64,000 bases of DNA from Kitasatospora papulosa (lineage in GTDB: Bacteria; Actinomycetota; Actinomycetes; Streptomycetales; Streptomycetaceae): NCBI RefSeq assembly GCF_000717245.1, contig NZ_JNYQ01000004.1, positions 682,001-746,000 on the forward strand, in the 5' to 3' direction. A model generated the notes under the pieces. That model was not told the DNA's origin, did not search any database, and worked only from the letters and a program-made list of their open reading frames with translations. Positions 48,814 through 57,709 of this stretch are shown here, piece by piece (position 1 is the first letter of the stretch; the number at the start of each line of letters is the position of its first letter). The position numbers and the translations under genes are program-made.

Positions 48814-49374
48814 ATGGAGGCCGTCGTTCCGGAACCAGTGTCGGTGAGTACCCGCACGAGTGCCCACTCGAGTGGCCTCGCGCGCTTCAACGCCTGGCCC
48901 CGGGACCTCGCCGAGGCCTCCCTGCTGGAGTGCTGCGGGAGCCGCCGGTGGGCGCACCGGCTGGCCGCCCACCGGCCCTACCCGGACGTGGACACGCTGC
49001 TCGCCGCCTCCGACGAGGCGGGGTACGACCTCGCGCCCGCCGACATCGCCGAGGCGCTCGCCACGGAGAGCGCCCCGTGCCTGCACCACGACGCGCCCCG
49101 CGCCGCCCATCTGGCCCTGCGCGCCGCGCACGCCGCGTACGAGAGCCGCTTCGGCCACGTCTTCGTGATCTGCCTCGACGGCCTGCGCCCCTCCCAGCAC
49201 GTCGACCAGGTGCTGGCAGCCATCCGCACCCGGCTGACGCACGAACCGGACGAGGAGCGTTCCCTGACCGCGGAGGAGATGCGGCGACTCGCCCGGGGCC
49301 GCATCATCGAGCTGGTGACGGAGGCCGGGCGGACGCCCGGCCCGTTCCCCCCGGTGGCATATGGCCCCCGGTAG
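48814..49374 (+). CDS. OHCU-decarboxylase-like protein lacking the usual active-site motif
   Basis: The protein has 186 residues from ATG 48814, with GGGAGG 6 bases upstream. It aligns by eye with 2-oxo-4-hydroxy-4-carboxy-5-ureidoimidazoline decarboxylases: LARFNAWPRDLAEASLLECC, SRRWAHRLAAHRPYPDVDTL, AAYESRFGHVFVICL and MRRLARGRIIELVTE. The AHPxIG segment and the following SxxEQ segment that carry catalytic His and Glu are replaced by ALATESAPCLHHDAPRAAHL. It therefore probably does not act in urate breakdown and may be a repurposed helical scaffold. It precedes sdhC by about 170 bases on the same strand. Confidence 0.65.
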   Translation: MEAVVPEPVSVSTRTSAHSSGLARFNAWPRDLAEASLLECCGSRRWAHRLAAHRPYPDVDTLLAASDEAGYDLAPADIAEALATESAPCLHHDAPRAAHLALRAAHAAYESRFGHVFVICLDGLRPSQHVDQVLAAIRTRLTHEPDEERSLTAEEMRRLARGRIIELVTEAGRTPGPFPPVAYGPR

Positions 49375-49540
49375 CCCGTCCGTGCCTGTTTGACTGCCGC
49401 TTTGATCACACCCGAGGCCCCGCCGCCATGGAACCGACAAAGCGTCGCTACGATGGCCGGGGCCGGTGGACCGTACCCGGCCGGGTCAGACCGACAGTCA
49501 AGCCGGCCGACCCCAATCCCCGCTCCCGGAGGGTTCTTCC

Positions 49541-49921
49541 GTGCCGGCTGGAACGCTGTACCGCGGCCGGGAAGGCATGTGGTCCTGGGTGGCTCATCGA
49601 GTCACCGGTGTCCTCATTTTCTTCTTCCTGTTCGTACACGTCCTTGACACCGCACTCGTGCGTGTCTCCCCCGAGGCGTACGACGACGTCGTGGCCACCT
49701 ACAAGACCCCGCTCGTCGCGCTGCTCGAGTACGGCCTGGTGGCCGCGATCCTCTTCCACGCGCTGAACGGTCTCCGCATCGTCGCCGTGGACTTCTGGGC
49801 CAAGGGCCCGCGCTACCAGAAGCAGATGCTCTGGACCGTCCTGGGTATCTGGATCGTGCTGATGGTCGGGGCCCTGTACCCCGTCCTCGGTCACGCCGTA
49901 CGTGAAGTCTTCGGGAGCTGA
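49541..49921 (+). CDS. sdhC: Succinate dehydrogenase cytochrome b556 subunit
   Basis: The protein has 126 residues from GTG 49541, with GGAGGG 7 bases upstream. It has three membrane helices; the first contains HRVTGVLIFFFLFVHVLDTA and the second LFHALNGLRIVAVD with the heme-ligand His. It anchors the succinate dehydrogenase complex in the membrane and takes part in quinone reduction. It is the first gene of sdhCDAB, an operon that in M. tuberculosis sits next to cdd. Confidence 0.93.
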   Translation: MPAGTLYRGREGMWSWVAHRVTGVLIFFFLFVHVLDTALVRVSPEAYDDVVATYKTPLVALLEYGLVAAILFHALNGLRIVAVDFWAKGPRYQKQMLWTVLGIWIVLMVGALYPVLGHAVREVFGS

Positions 49922-49926
49922 GGCCG

Positions 49927-50406
49927 ATGTCCACCGAGACACCTTCTTCCGCGATCGGCGACGTCGAGGGCGTAAGCCTCTACGACGTCGACAACCCGGC
50001 CCCGGTCATCGAGCCCCCGCGCAAGCGCACGGGCAAGACCCCCAAGGGCTCGCGCACCAACTTCGAGATGTACGCCTGGCTCTTCATGCGCCTGTCGGGC
50101 ATCGTGCTGGTCGTCCTGGTCATCGGTCACCTGCTGATCCAGCTGGTGCTCGACGGCGGCGTGTCGAAGATCGGCTTCGCCTTCGTCGCGGGCCGCTGGG
50201 CCTCGCCGTTCTGGCAGGTCTGGGACCTGGCGATGCTGTGGCTCGCCATGCTCCACGGCGCCAACGGCCTCCGTACGGTCATCAACGACTACGCCGAACG
50301 GGACAACACCCGCTTCTGGCTGAAGATGCTCCTGTACACCGCCACGGTGTTCACCGTCCTGCTGGGCACGCTGGTGATCTTCACCTTCGACCCGAACATC
50401 CGCTAG
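49927..50406 (+). CDS. sdhD: Succinate dehydrogenase hydrophobic anchor subunit
   Basis: This 159-residue protein starts 5 bases after sdhC. A hydrophilic N-terminus of about 50 residues precedes three membrane helices: LFMRLSGIVLVVLVIGHLLI, WDLAMLWLAMLHGANGLRTV (with the heme-type His) and LLYTATVFTVLLGTLVIFTF. Together with SdhC it holds heme b and the quinone site. Confidence 0.93.
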   Translation: MSTETPSSAIGDVEGVSLYDVDNPAPVIEPPRKRTGKTPKGSRTNFEMYAWLFMRLSGIVLVVLVIGHLLIQLVLDGGVSKIGFAFVAGRWASPFWQVWDLAMLWLAMLHGANGLRTVINDYAERDNTRFWLKMLLYTATVFTVLLGTLVIFTFDPNIR

Positions 50407-50436
50407 GCGCCGGGACAGAGGGACCAGAGGAAAACC

Positions 50437-52191
50437 ATGCAGATCCACAAGTACGACACCGTCATCGTCGGCGCCGGCGGCGCCGGTATGCGCGCGGCCA
50501 TCGAGTCGACCAAGCGCAGCCGCACCGCCGTGCTCACGAAGCTCTACCCCACCCGCTCCCACACGGGCGCGGCGCAGGGCGGCATGGCCGCCGCGCTCGC
50601 CAACGTGGAGGAGGACAACTGGGAGTGGCACACCTTCGACACGATCAAGGGCGGCGACTACCTGGTCGACCAGGACGCCGCCGAGATCCTCGCGAAGGAG
50701 GCCATCGACGCCGTCCTCGACCTGGAGAAGATGGGCCTGCCGTTCGGCCGTACGCCCGAGGGCAAGATCGACCAGCGCCGCTTCGGCGGTCACTCCCGCA
50801 ACCACGGTGAGGCCCCGGTCCGCCGCGCCTGCTACTCGGGCGACCGCACCGGCCACATGATCCTCCAGACGCTGTACCAGAACTGCGTCAAGGAGGGCGT
50901 GGAGTTCTTCAACGAGTTCTACGTCCTGGACCAGCTGGTCGTCGAGGAGAACGGCGTCAAGAAGTCCGCCGGCGTCGTCGCCTACGAGCTGGCCACCGGC
51001 GAGATCCACGTCTTCCAGGCGAAGTCGGTCATCTACGCCTCGGGCGGCACCGGCAAGTTCTTCAAGGTGACGTCGAACGCGCACACGCTGACCGGTGACG
51101 GACAGGCCGCCTGCTACCGCCGGGGTCTGCCGCTGGAGGACATGGAGTTCTTCCAGTTCCACCCGACGGGCATCTGGCGCATGGGCATCCTGCTGACGGA
51201 GGGCGCCCGCGGTGAGGGCGGCATCCTCCGCAACAAGGATGGCGAGCGCTTCATGGAGAAGTACGCGCCGGTCATGAAGGACCTCGCGTCCCGTGACGTC
51301 GTGTCCCGCTCCATCTACACGGAGATCCGTGAGGGCCGCGGCTGCGGTCCCGAGGGCGACCACGTCTACCTCGACCTCACGCACCTCCCGCCGGAGCAGC
51401 TGGACGCCAAGCTCCCGGACATTACCGAGTTCGCGCGCACGTACCTCGGCATCGAGCCCTACACGGACCCGATCCCGATCCAGCCGACCGCGCACTACGC
51501 CATGGGCGGCATCCCGACCAACGTCGAGGGTGAGGTGCTGGCCGACAACACCACCGTCGTCCCGGGCCTGTACGCCGCCGGCGAGGTCGCCTGTGTCTCC
51601 GTGCACGGCGCCAACCGCCTCGGCACCAACTCGCTGCTCGACATCAACGTCTTCGGGCGCCGTTCGGGCATCGCCGCCGCCGAGTACTCCGCGAAGAACG
51701 ACTTCGTCGAGCTTCCCGAGAACCCGGCGCAGCTGGTCGAGGAGCAGGTCGAGCGGCTGCGCAACTCGACGGGCACCGAGCGGGTCGCCGCGCTGCGCCT
51801 GGAGCTGCAGGAGTGCATGGACGCCAACGTGATGGTGTTCCGCACCGAGCAGACCATCAAGACGGCGGTCGACAAGATCGCCGAGCTGCGGGCGCGCTAC
51901 CTCGACGTGTCCATCCAGGACAAGGGCAAGCGGTTCAACACCGACCTGCTGGAGGCCATCGAGCTGGGCAACCTGCTCGACCTGGCCGAGGTCATGGCGA
52001 CGTCCGCGCTGGCCCGCAAGGAGTCCCGCGGCGGTCACTACCGCGAGGACTACCCGAACCGCGACGACGTCAACTTCATGCGCCACACCATGGCGTACCG
52101 CGAGGTCGCGGACGACGGCACCGAGTCGATCCGGCTCGACTACAAGCCGGTCGTCACGACCCGCTACCAGCCGATGGAGCGTAAGTACTGA
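50437..52191 (+). CDS. sdhA: Succinate dehydrogenase flavoprotein subunit
   Basis: This 584-residue protein has the FAD-binding start DTVIVGAGGAGMRAAIES and the covalent-flavin histidine in SHTGAAQGGMAAAL. HGE-type active-site parts are RRFGGHSRNHGEAPVRRAC, PTAHYAMGGIPTN and VHGANRLGTNSLLDINVFG. It oxidises succinate to fumarate on the cytoplasmic face. Its stop overlaps the sdhB start by one base. A long open frame on the opposite strand of this gene is a composition artefact. Confidence 0.96.
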   Translation: MQIHKYDTVIVGAGGAGMRAAIESTKRSRTAVLTKLYPTRSHTGAAQGGMAAALANVEEDNWEWHTFDTIKGGDYLVDQDAAEILAKEAIDAVLDLEKMGLPFGRTPEGKIDQRRFGGHSRNHGEAPVRRACYSGDRTGHMILQTLYQNCVKEGVEFFNEFYVLDQLVVEENGVKKSAGVVAYELATGEIHVFQAKSVIYASGGTGKFFKVTSNAHTLTGDGQAACYRRGLPLEDMEFFQFHPTGIWRMGILLTEGARGEGGILRNKDGERFMEKYAPVMKDLASRDVVSRSIYTEIREGRGCGPEGDHVYLDLTHLPPEQLDAKLPDITEFARTYLGIEPYTDPIPIQPTAHYAMGGIPTNVEGEVLADNTTVVPGLYAAGEVACVSVHGANRLGTNSLLDINVFGRRSGIAAAEYSAKNDFVELPENPAQLVEEQVERLRNSTGTERVAALRLELQECMDANVMVFRTEQTIKTAVDKIAELRARYLDVSIQDKGKRFNTDLLEAIELGNLLDLAEVMATSALARKESRGGHYREDYPNRDDVNFMRHTMAYREVADDGTESIRLDYKPVVTTRYQPMERKY

Positions 52192-52961
52192 TGGCAACCC
52201 CCACCCTGGAGAAGTCGGACAAGGCCCCCGAGGCCGGCTTCGCCGACACCCCGTACATCACGGCCACGTTCCGGATCCGCCGCTTCAACCCCGAGGTCTC
52301 CGACGAGGTCGAGTGGCAGGACTTCGAGATCTCGATCGACCCGAAGGAGCGTGTGCTCGACGCCCTTCACAAGATCAAGTGGGAGATGGACGGAACCCTG
52401 ACGTTCCGTCGCTCCTGCGCACACGGCATCTGCGGCTCCGACGCGATGCGGATCAACGGCAAGAACAGGCTCGCCTGCAAGACGCTGATCAAGGACATCA
52501 ACCCGGAGAAGCCGATCACGGTCGAGGCCATCAAGGGCCTCACGGTCCTGAAGGACCTCGTGGTCGACATGGACCCGTTCTTCCAGGCCTACCGCGACGT
52601 CATGCCGTTCCTCGTCACCAAGGGCAACGAGCCGACGCGTGAGCGCCTGCAGTCCCCCGAGGACCGCGAGCGCTTCGACGACACCACCAAGTGCATCCTG
52701 TGCGCCGCGTGCACGTCCTCGTGCCCGGTGTTCTGGAACGACGGCCAGTACTTCGGCCCGGCGGCCATCGTCAACGCGCACCGCTTCATCTTCGACTCGC
52801 GCGACGAGGCCGGTGAGCAGCGTCTGGAGATCCTCAACGACCGTGACGGTGTGTGGCGTTGCCGCACGACGTTCAACTGCACGGACGCCTGCCCTCGTGG
52901 CATCGAGGTCACCAAGGCGATCCAGGAAGTGAAGCGCGCGCTGATCACCCGCCGCTTCTGA
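52191..52961 (+). CDS. sdhB: Succinate dehydrogenase iron-sulfur subunit
   Basis: This 256-residue protein has the [2Fe-2S] ligands in RRSCAHGICGSDAMRING with the distal Cys in NRLACKTLI. The ferredoxin-type clusters are in CILCAACTSSCPVFW and TTFNCTDACPRGIEVTKAI. It passes electrons from SdhA to the quinone site. It begins at ATG 52191 within the sdhA stop and is the last gene of the operon, ending just before a hairpin. Confidence 0.96.
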   Translation: MATPTLEKSDKAPEAGFADTPYITATFRIRRFNPEVSDEVEWQDFEISIDPKERVLDALHKIKWEMDGTLTFRRSCAHGICGSDAMRINGKNRLACKTLIKDINPEKPITVEAIKGLTVLKDLVVDMDPFFQAYRDVMPFLVTKGNEPTRERLQSPEDRERFDDTTKCILCAACTSSCPVFWNDGQYFGPAAIVNAHRFIFDSRDEAGEQRLEILNDRDGVWRCRTTFNCTDACPRGIEVTKAIQEVKRALITRRF

Positions 52962-52978
52962 CCCACGGGTCGCCCCGG

Positions 52979-53022
52979 GAGGCCCCGTTTCCGCGCACCG
53001 ACGGTGCGGGAAGCGGGGCCTC
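52979..53022 (+). terminator. Terminator after sdhCDAB
   Basis: GAGGCCCCGTTTCCGCGCACC (52979-52999, shown split as GAGGCCCCG and TTCCGCGCACC arms) pairs with GGTGCGGGAAGCGGGGCCTC ending at 53022, with one mismatch and one bulge. It begins 17 bases past the sdhB stop and is followed by a short TCTT. Confidence 0.65.
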
Positions 53023-53136
53023 TTGGTGCATCGGGCGGTCCGGGACGGTACGGTCGTGCGGAGCCGGTGACCGGCTCGCCTCTCCCGGAGCAGCACAGCG
53101 CGGGAGCAGACGGCTTGAGGGAGAACGGGGAACGCT

Positions 53137-53724
53137 GTGAGCGATCCGAATCCGTACGCGGACGACTCATACAAGTGGGGCCCGCCCCAGCCGCCGGGCA
53201 ACCCGCCCACGATGCCGGACGGCCAGGGATACGGTTACCCGGAGCCGGGCGCCGCTCCGGCGTACGGCTACCCGCAGCCGCTCCCCGAATCCGCGGCACA
53301 GCCCGGACCCGGGTACGGCTACCCCGGGGGCCAGCCCACGGAGCCGGGCTTCAACCTGCCCGCGCAGCAGGGCGGTGGCGGCGTCCCGATGCTGTCCCTG
53401 GGTGACATCACGGTGATGAACGACGGCATCGTGACCCCGTCCGGCACCCTGCCGCTCAAGGGCGCGGTGTGGACGGCGACCGACATGTCGCGCACGGAGG
53501 AGAAGATCCCGACCGTGGGCATCGTCCTCGCGATCGTCTTCGCCCTGTTCTGCCTGATCGGTCTGCTGTTCCTCCTGATGAAGGAGAAGCGCACGACGGG
53601 CTTCGTACAGATCACGGTGACCAGCGGTGGCCGGCACCACCAGACGATGATCCCCGCGACGGGGCCCGAGACCTTCCAGTGGGTCATGTCCCAGGTGAAC
53701 ACCGCGCGTTCGATGAGCGCCTGA
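53137..53724 (+). CDS. Proline/tyrosine-rich protein with one membrane helix
   Basis: This 195-residue protein has an N-terminal low-complexity region of about 75 residues with repeated GYGYPxPG-like units. A short beta-rich part follows (LGDITVMNDGIVTPSGTLPL), then one membrane helix (VGIVLAIVFALFCLIGLLFL), basic residues, and a C-terminal domain GFVQITVTSGGRHHQTMIPA. This layout is common in actinobacterial membrane proteins of unknown function. The Pro/Tyr-rich part may mediate protein contacts. Starts at GTG 53137. Confidence 0.75.
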   Translation: MSDPNPYADDSYKWGPPQPPGNPPTMPDGQGYGYPEPGAAPAYGYPQPLPESAAQPGPGYGYPGGQPTEPGFNLPAQQGGGGVPMLSLGDITVMNDGIVTPSGTLPLKGAVWTATDMSRTEEKIPTVGIVLAIVFALFCLIGLLFLLMKEKRTTGFVQITVTSGGRHHQTMIPATGPETFQWVMSQVNTARSMSA

Positions 53725-53837
53725 GTCGCACGCGCGGGCTCGTCACGCGCGTCCACGGCGCTCCGGCCTCCGCCGGAGCGCTGCACCGGACGGGGCGCCG
53801 GGCCCGGCCGGGCCCTCGCCCGGTTAGCCTTGGCATC

Positions 53838-54611
53838 GTGGTGGAGCAAGAGAAGAACGCGGCGGACGCGGACGGTGCGAAGCGGGCCTCCGTCGACGGG
53901 GCGGCCGCGAAGTCCAAGGCGCCGAAGAGCGAGCAGACCCGCACCCTGATCCTGGAGACGGCGCTGCGGCTCTTCGAGGAACGCGGCTACGACCGGACGA
54001 CGATGCGGGCCATCGCCACGGAGGCGGGTGTCTCCGTCGGGAACGCGTACTACTACTTCTCGTCGAAGGAACACCTGGTCCAGGGTTTCTACGACCGGCT
54101 CGCCGCCGAGCACGAGACCGCGGTGCAGCCCGTGCTGGCAGGGGACAGGGACCTCGCCGTGCGCATCCGGGGTGTGCTGCTCAGCTGGCTGGACGTCGCC
54201 GGGCAGTACCACCGCTTCGCCGCGCAGTTCTTCAAGAACGCGGCGGACCCGGACAGCCCGCTCTCCCCGTTCTCGGAGGAATCCGCCGCTGCCCGCGAGG
54301 CGGTGATCTCGGTGCACGAACGCTGTCTGTCGGGCTCCTCGGCCAAGGCGGACCCGGAACTGGCCCGGTTGCTGCCGCAGTTGATGTGGCTGATGCAGAT
54401 GGGCCTGGTGCTGTTCTGGGTCTACGACCGGTCCGAGGGCACCGAACGCAGCCGCCGGCTCGTCGAACGCACCGCGCCGATCGCCGCGCGGGCGATCGCG
54501 CTCTCCCGGTTCCGGGTGCTGCGACCGCTCGTGCGGCAGATCCACGACGTGCTGGTGGAGTTCATGCCCGGGGCGCCCCCGCAGGACGCCGGGGACGTCA
54601 GATCCAGCTGA
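53838..54611 (+). CDS. TetR-family regulator
   Basis: The protein has 257 residues from GTG 53838. A charged, Lys/Ala-rich extension of about 30 residues precedes the TetR helix-turn-helix (RTLILETALRLFEERGYDRT, then MRAIATEAGVSVGNAYYYFS). The C-terminal ligand domain includes VLLSWLDVAGQYHRFAAQFF and LMWLMQMGLVLFWVYD. It converges on the solute-binding protein gene and the two coding regions overlap by 14 bases at their 3' ends. The target is unknown. Confidence 0.88.
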   Translation: MVEQEKNAADADGAKRASVDGAAAKSKAPKSEQTRTLILETALRLFEERGYDRTTMRAIATEAGVSVGNAYYYFSSKEHLVQGFYDRLAAEHETAVQPVLAGDRDLAVRIRGVLLSWLDVAGQYHRFAAQFFKNAADPDSPLSPFSEESAAAREAVISVHERCLSGSSAKADPELARLLPQLMWLMQMGLVLFWVYDRSEGTERSRRLVERTAPIAARAIALSRFRVLRPLVRQIHDVLVEFMPGAPPQDAGDVRSS

Positions 54612-56151
54612 GTTCCCACAGCCGCCAGAGCCCCGTGCCGTCGGAGAGGTACTGGGATCCGGACACCGACTGCTTGCTGACGACGTAGTCCTTCTTCTGC
54701 CACAGCGGGACCAGCGGGACGTCCTTGCCGACCAGTTCCTGCAGTTCCTTGAAGTCGGCGGCGGTCCGGCCGCGGTCGCTGTACTGCTGGGTGGCGGCGA
54801 TCAGCGCGTCCATCTTCGTGCTGGTGTAGCCGTTGTGGAGGGAGCTGTCGCGGCCGACCAGCGGCTGGCTGAAGGTGTCGGGGTCGGGGAAGTCCGGAAG
54901 CCAGCCCAGGGTGTACGCGTCGTACTCGCCGGCCGCGTACCCCTTCTGGAACGCCTGCCACTCCACGGCCTTCTCCGTGACCTTGAAGAGCCCGTCCTTC
55001 TCCAGCTGGCGGACCAGCTCGGTGGACTCCTCCTTGTTGGCGTCGTCGTCGCGGTGGGCGAAGGTGATGTGCAGCGGGAGGGTCACACCCGCCTCCTGCA
55101 TCAGCTTCCTGGCCCGGTCCGGGTCCGACTGCGGGTAGGAGTCGAAGAAGGGGGTGCCGTGCCCGATGTATCCCTGCGGGATCAGCGAGTAGAGCGGCTC
55201 CACGGTGTTGCGGTAGACCTTGGTGACCAGCGGCCCGCGGTCGATGAGCCAGGCGACGGCCTGGCGGACCTTCTTGTCCGCCATGGGCGATCCGTCCCGG
55301 ACGTTGAAGACGAGGTTGCGGATCTCGGCGCTGTCCGCCTCGGTGACGCGCTGCTCGGTCGCGCCCGGGTCGAGCTCGGCGAGCTTGTCGGCGGGGAGCT
55401 GGCGGTGCGTCACGTCCACGTCGCCGGCCGTCCAGGCGGCCTGGAGCGCCTCGGACCCCTCGAAGTAGCGGATGTCGACCGCGCCGCCCGTCTTCTTCAG
55501 CGCGCCCTTGTACGCCGGGTTGGGCACCAGCTCGGCGAGCACGCCGGGCTCGTAGGACTTCAGCGTGTACGGTCCCGATCCGTCGACCTGGTTGTCCGTG
55601 CGGAGCTTGTCCTTCGGGTACTTGGTGGGGTCGACGATGGACCCGGCGCCCGTGGCCAGCTTCTGGGGGAACGTGGCGTCCCGGGCCGAGAGGTTGAACG
55701 TGATCGTGCGGCCCTCGGACACGATGGTGTCGAGGCCGGGGAAGAGCACCGACGGGCCGACGTCCGCCTTGATCTTCAGCATCCGCTCGAAGGAGTACTT
55801 CACGTCCGCGGCCGTGATCTTGCGGCCGTCGGAGAACGTCAGGTCGTCCCGCAGCCTGCACTGGTACGTCTGGAGCTTCTGGCCGATGAACCCGCAGCTC
55901 TCGGCCGCGTCCGGCTCCGGCACGACCGCGCCGGACTTGAACGTCATCAGGGACTGGTACAGGTTGCTGTAGATCGCCCAGGAGCCCGCGTCGTAGGCGC
56001 CGGCCGGGTCGAGCGAGGTGACCTCGTCGGACGTTCCGACCGTGATCGGTGACGTGTCGGCGTCGTCCGAGGGAAGCAACTGCCAGGCGCCGACGCCTGC
56101 GATGACCAATACCGCCAGAATCGCGAGAATCCGTAGACGGATGAACCGCAT
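54598..56151 (-). CDS. Peptide/nickel-type ABC solute-binding protein, membrane-anchored rather than lipobox
   Basis: The protein has 517 residues from ATG 56151, with AAGGGAG 8 bases upstream. It is a family 5 (oligopeptide-type) binding protein: VTSLDPAGAYDAGSWAIYSN, LQTYQCRLRDDLTFSDGRKI, VDGSGPYTLKSYEPGVLAEL and KKVRQAVAWLIDRGPLVTKV. Most such proteins are lipoproteins. Here the N-terminus MRFIRLRILAILAVLVIAGV has no lipobox cysteine, so it is released or held by an uncleaved helix. No permease or ATPase gene is adjacent, so it must use a distant transporter or act alone. Confidence 0.88.
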   Translation of the reverse strand: MRFIRLRILAILAVLVIAGVGAWQLLPSDDADTSPITVGTSDEVTSLDPAGAYDAGSWAIYSNLYQSLMTFKSGAVVPEPDAAESCGFIGQKLQTYQCRLRDDLTFSDGRKITAADVKYSFERMLKIKADVGPSVLFPGLDTIVSEGRTITFNLSARDATFPQKLATGAGSIVDPTKYPKDKLRTDNQVDGSGPYTLKSYEPGVLAELVPNPAYKGALKKTGGAVDIRYFEGSEALQAAWTAGDVDVTHRQLPADKLAELDPGATEQRVTEADSAEIRNLVFNVRDGSPMADKKVRQAVAWLIDRGPLVTKVYRNTVEPLYSLIPQGYIGHGTPFFDSYPQSDPDRARKLMQEAGVTLPLHITFAHRDDDANKEESTELVRQLEKDGLFKVTEKAVEWQAFQKGYAAGEYDAYTLGWLPDFPDPDTFSQPLVGRDSSLHNGYTSTKMDALIAATQQYSDRGRTAADFKELQELVGKDVPLVPLWQKKDYVVSKQSVSGSQYLSDGTGLWRLWELSWI

Positions 56152-56284
56152 GTGCCGTGCTCCCTTGCCAACCCACCCCGGCCCGCGTGCACAGAGAGGC
56201 ACATCATCGCCGCATGTTCAGACCCACCCAATCACACGATATTCACATATGAAAGACCGGCCCTGAGGCTCACAGGTTTCGAGG

Positions 56285-57661
56285 TCAGGCTTGCGGGGAA
56301 GCGAGTTCCACCACCGTGATGTCCGAGGGGGCGCCGACACGCACCGGCGGACCCCAGGCTCCCGCGCCGCGCGAGACGTAGAGCTGGGTGTCGCCGTAGC
56401 GTTCGAGCCCGGCGACCGTGGGGTTGGCGAGCTCGGCCAGCATGTTCCCGGGCCAGAGCTGGCCTCCGTGGGTGTGGCCGGAGAGCTGGAGACCGACGCC
56501 GTACTCCACGGCGTCGTCGATGACGACGGGCTGGTGTGCGAGCAGGACGGAGGCGCGGCCGCGGTCGCGGTCGCCGAGCGCGCGGGCGAAGTCGGGGCCC
56601 TGCCCCTCGCTCTCACCCGCGACGTCGTTGACCCCGGCGAGGTCGAAGCCGGCGATCTCGACGCGGGCGTTCTCCAGGGGGTGCAGGCCCAGCTCGCGTA
56701 CGTGGTCGACCCACTGGGCCGCGCCGGAGAAGTACTCGTGGTTGCCGGTGACGAAGAAGCTGCCGTGCCGGGCCTCGAGACCGGCGAGCGGCTCGGCGGC
56801 GCTGCCGAGATCGGCGACGGAACCGTCGACGAGGTCCCCGACGACGGCCACCAGGTCGGAGCCCGTGGCGTTGATCGTGTCGACGATGCGCCGGGTGTGG
56901 GCGCGGCCCAGGATCGGGCCGAGGTGGATGTCGCTGACCACGGCGATACGGAAGCGGTGGGCCGAGCGCGGCAGTCCGGCGAGCGGCACGGTGACCCGCT
57001 TGACCCGCGGGCCGCGCAGCACCCCGTAGGTGCCGTATCCGACCGTTCCGAGCCCGGCGAGGGCCGCCGCTCCGCCGACGGCGCGGGCGACGAACAGCCT
57101 CCGCGACGGGTCGGCGACGGCCGGGGCCGTGACCTCGGGGGCTTCCGCGAGGCCGGTACGGGTACCGCCCGGGGCTCCATCCACGTCAGGGCCCGGGGCG
57201 GTCTCCGGGGGCGCCGCGACGGCCGGTGCCGCGCCCGGCCCGACGACCGCGCCGGCCGGGTCCGCGTGCACTCCGGCGGGCTCCTCGGCCGGCCGGTCCG
57301 CGTGTTCTGAGGCCGTCGCGGCGGCCGGTCCGGCCCGGCGCGCGAGCATCCGGCGCAGCAGCGGGCGGACGGCCTCCCCGAGGAGCAGAGCCAGTGTCAG
57401 GTAGAGCAGGGCGGCCAGCCAGAGGAAGCCCGGCCAGGCCAGTACCTGCTGCAGCCGGAAGGGGAACCCCGCCCGGCCGGAGACGAGAGCCCCGACGGAC
57501 AGCAGGGGCAGCACGAAGGCCGCGACGGTCCCCGCGCGGCGGGCGACGCCGCCCTTCCGTGTCGTGTCACCGATCAGCCGGCGCCACACATACCGGTGCA
57601 CGGCCGCGAGCAGCGCGAGAACCGCGACCGCCACGAGCACGAAGACCACAACCACGTACAC
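56285..57661 (-). CDS. Membrane metallophosphoesterase (YkuE-like)
   Basis: This 458-residue protein has three N-terminal membrane helices, an Ala/Pro-rich linker and a fourth hydrophobic segment near residue 200. The calcineurin-like domain then shows all metal motifs: VVSDIHLGPILGRAH, VVGDLVDGSVADL, FVTGNHEYFSG, LLAHQP and LQLSGHTHGGQLWPGN. The catalytic domain is probably on the outer face, as for YkuE-type enzymes. The substrate is unknown. Starts at GTG 57661. Confidence 0.9.
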   Translation of the reverse strand: MYVVVVFVLVAVAVLALLAAVHRYVWRRLIGDTTRKGGVARRAGTVAAFVLPLLSVGALVSGRAGFPFRLQQVLAWPGFLWLAALLYLTLALLLGEAVRPLLRRMLARRAGPAAATASEHADRPAEEPAGVHADPAGAVVGPGAAPAVAAPPETAPGPDVDGAPGGTRTGLAEAPEVTAPAVADPSRRLFVARAVGGAAALAGLGTVGYGTYGVLRGPRVKRVTVPLAGLPRSAHRFRIAVVSDIHLGPILGRAHTRRIVDTINATGSDLVAVVGDLVDGSVADLGSAAEPLAGLEARHGSFFVTGNHEYFSGAAQWVDHVRELGLHPLENARVEIAGFDLAGVNDVAGESEGQGPDFARALGDRDRGRASVLLAHQPVVIDDAVEYGVGLQLSGHTHGGQLWPGNMLAELANPTVAGLERYGDTQLYVSRGAGAWGPPVRVGAPSDITVVELASPQA

Positions 57662-57709
57662 TCCCCCGCTGAAACGATCTTGTCCGGACGGCGCCCCACG
57701 CCCCGCCCG

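Noticed and set aside
49891..52197. A 768-codon open frame antisense to sdhA and its neighbours
   Set aside because: It mirrors sdhA exactly in the phase expected when third-position GC of a real gene suppresses stops on the other strand; the protein is low in diversity and has no domain. sdhA is unmistakable.
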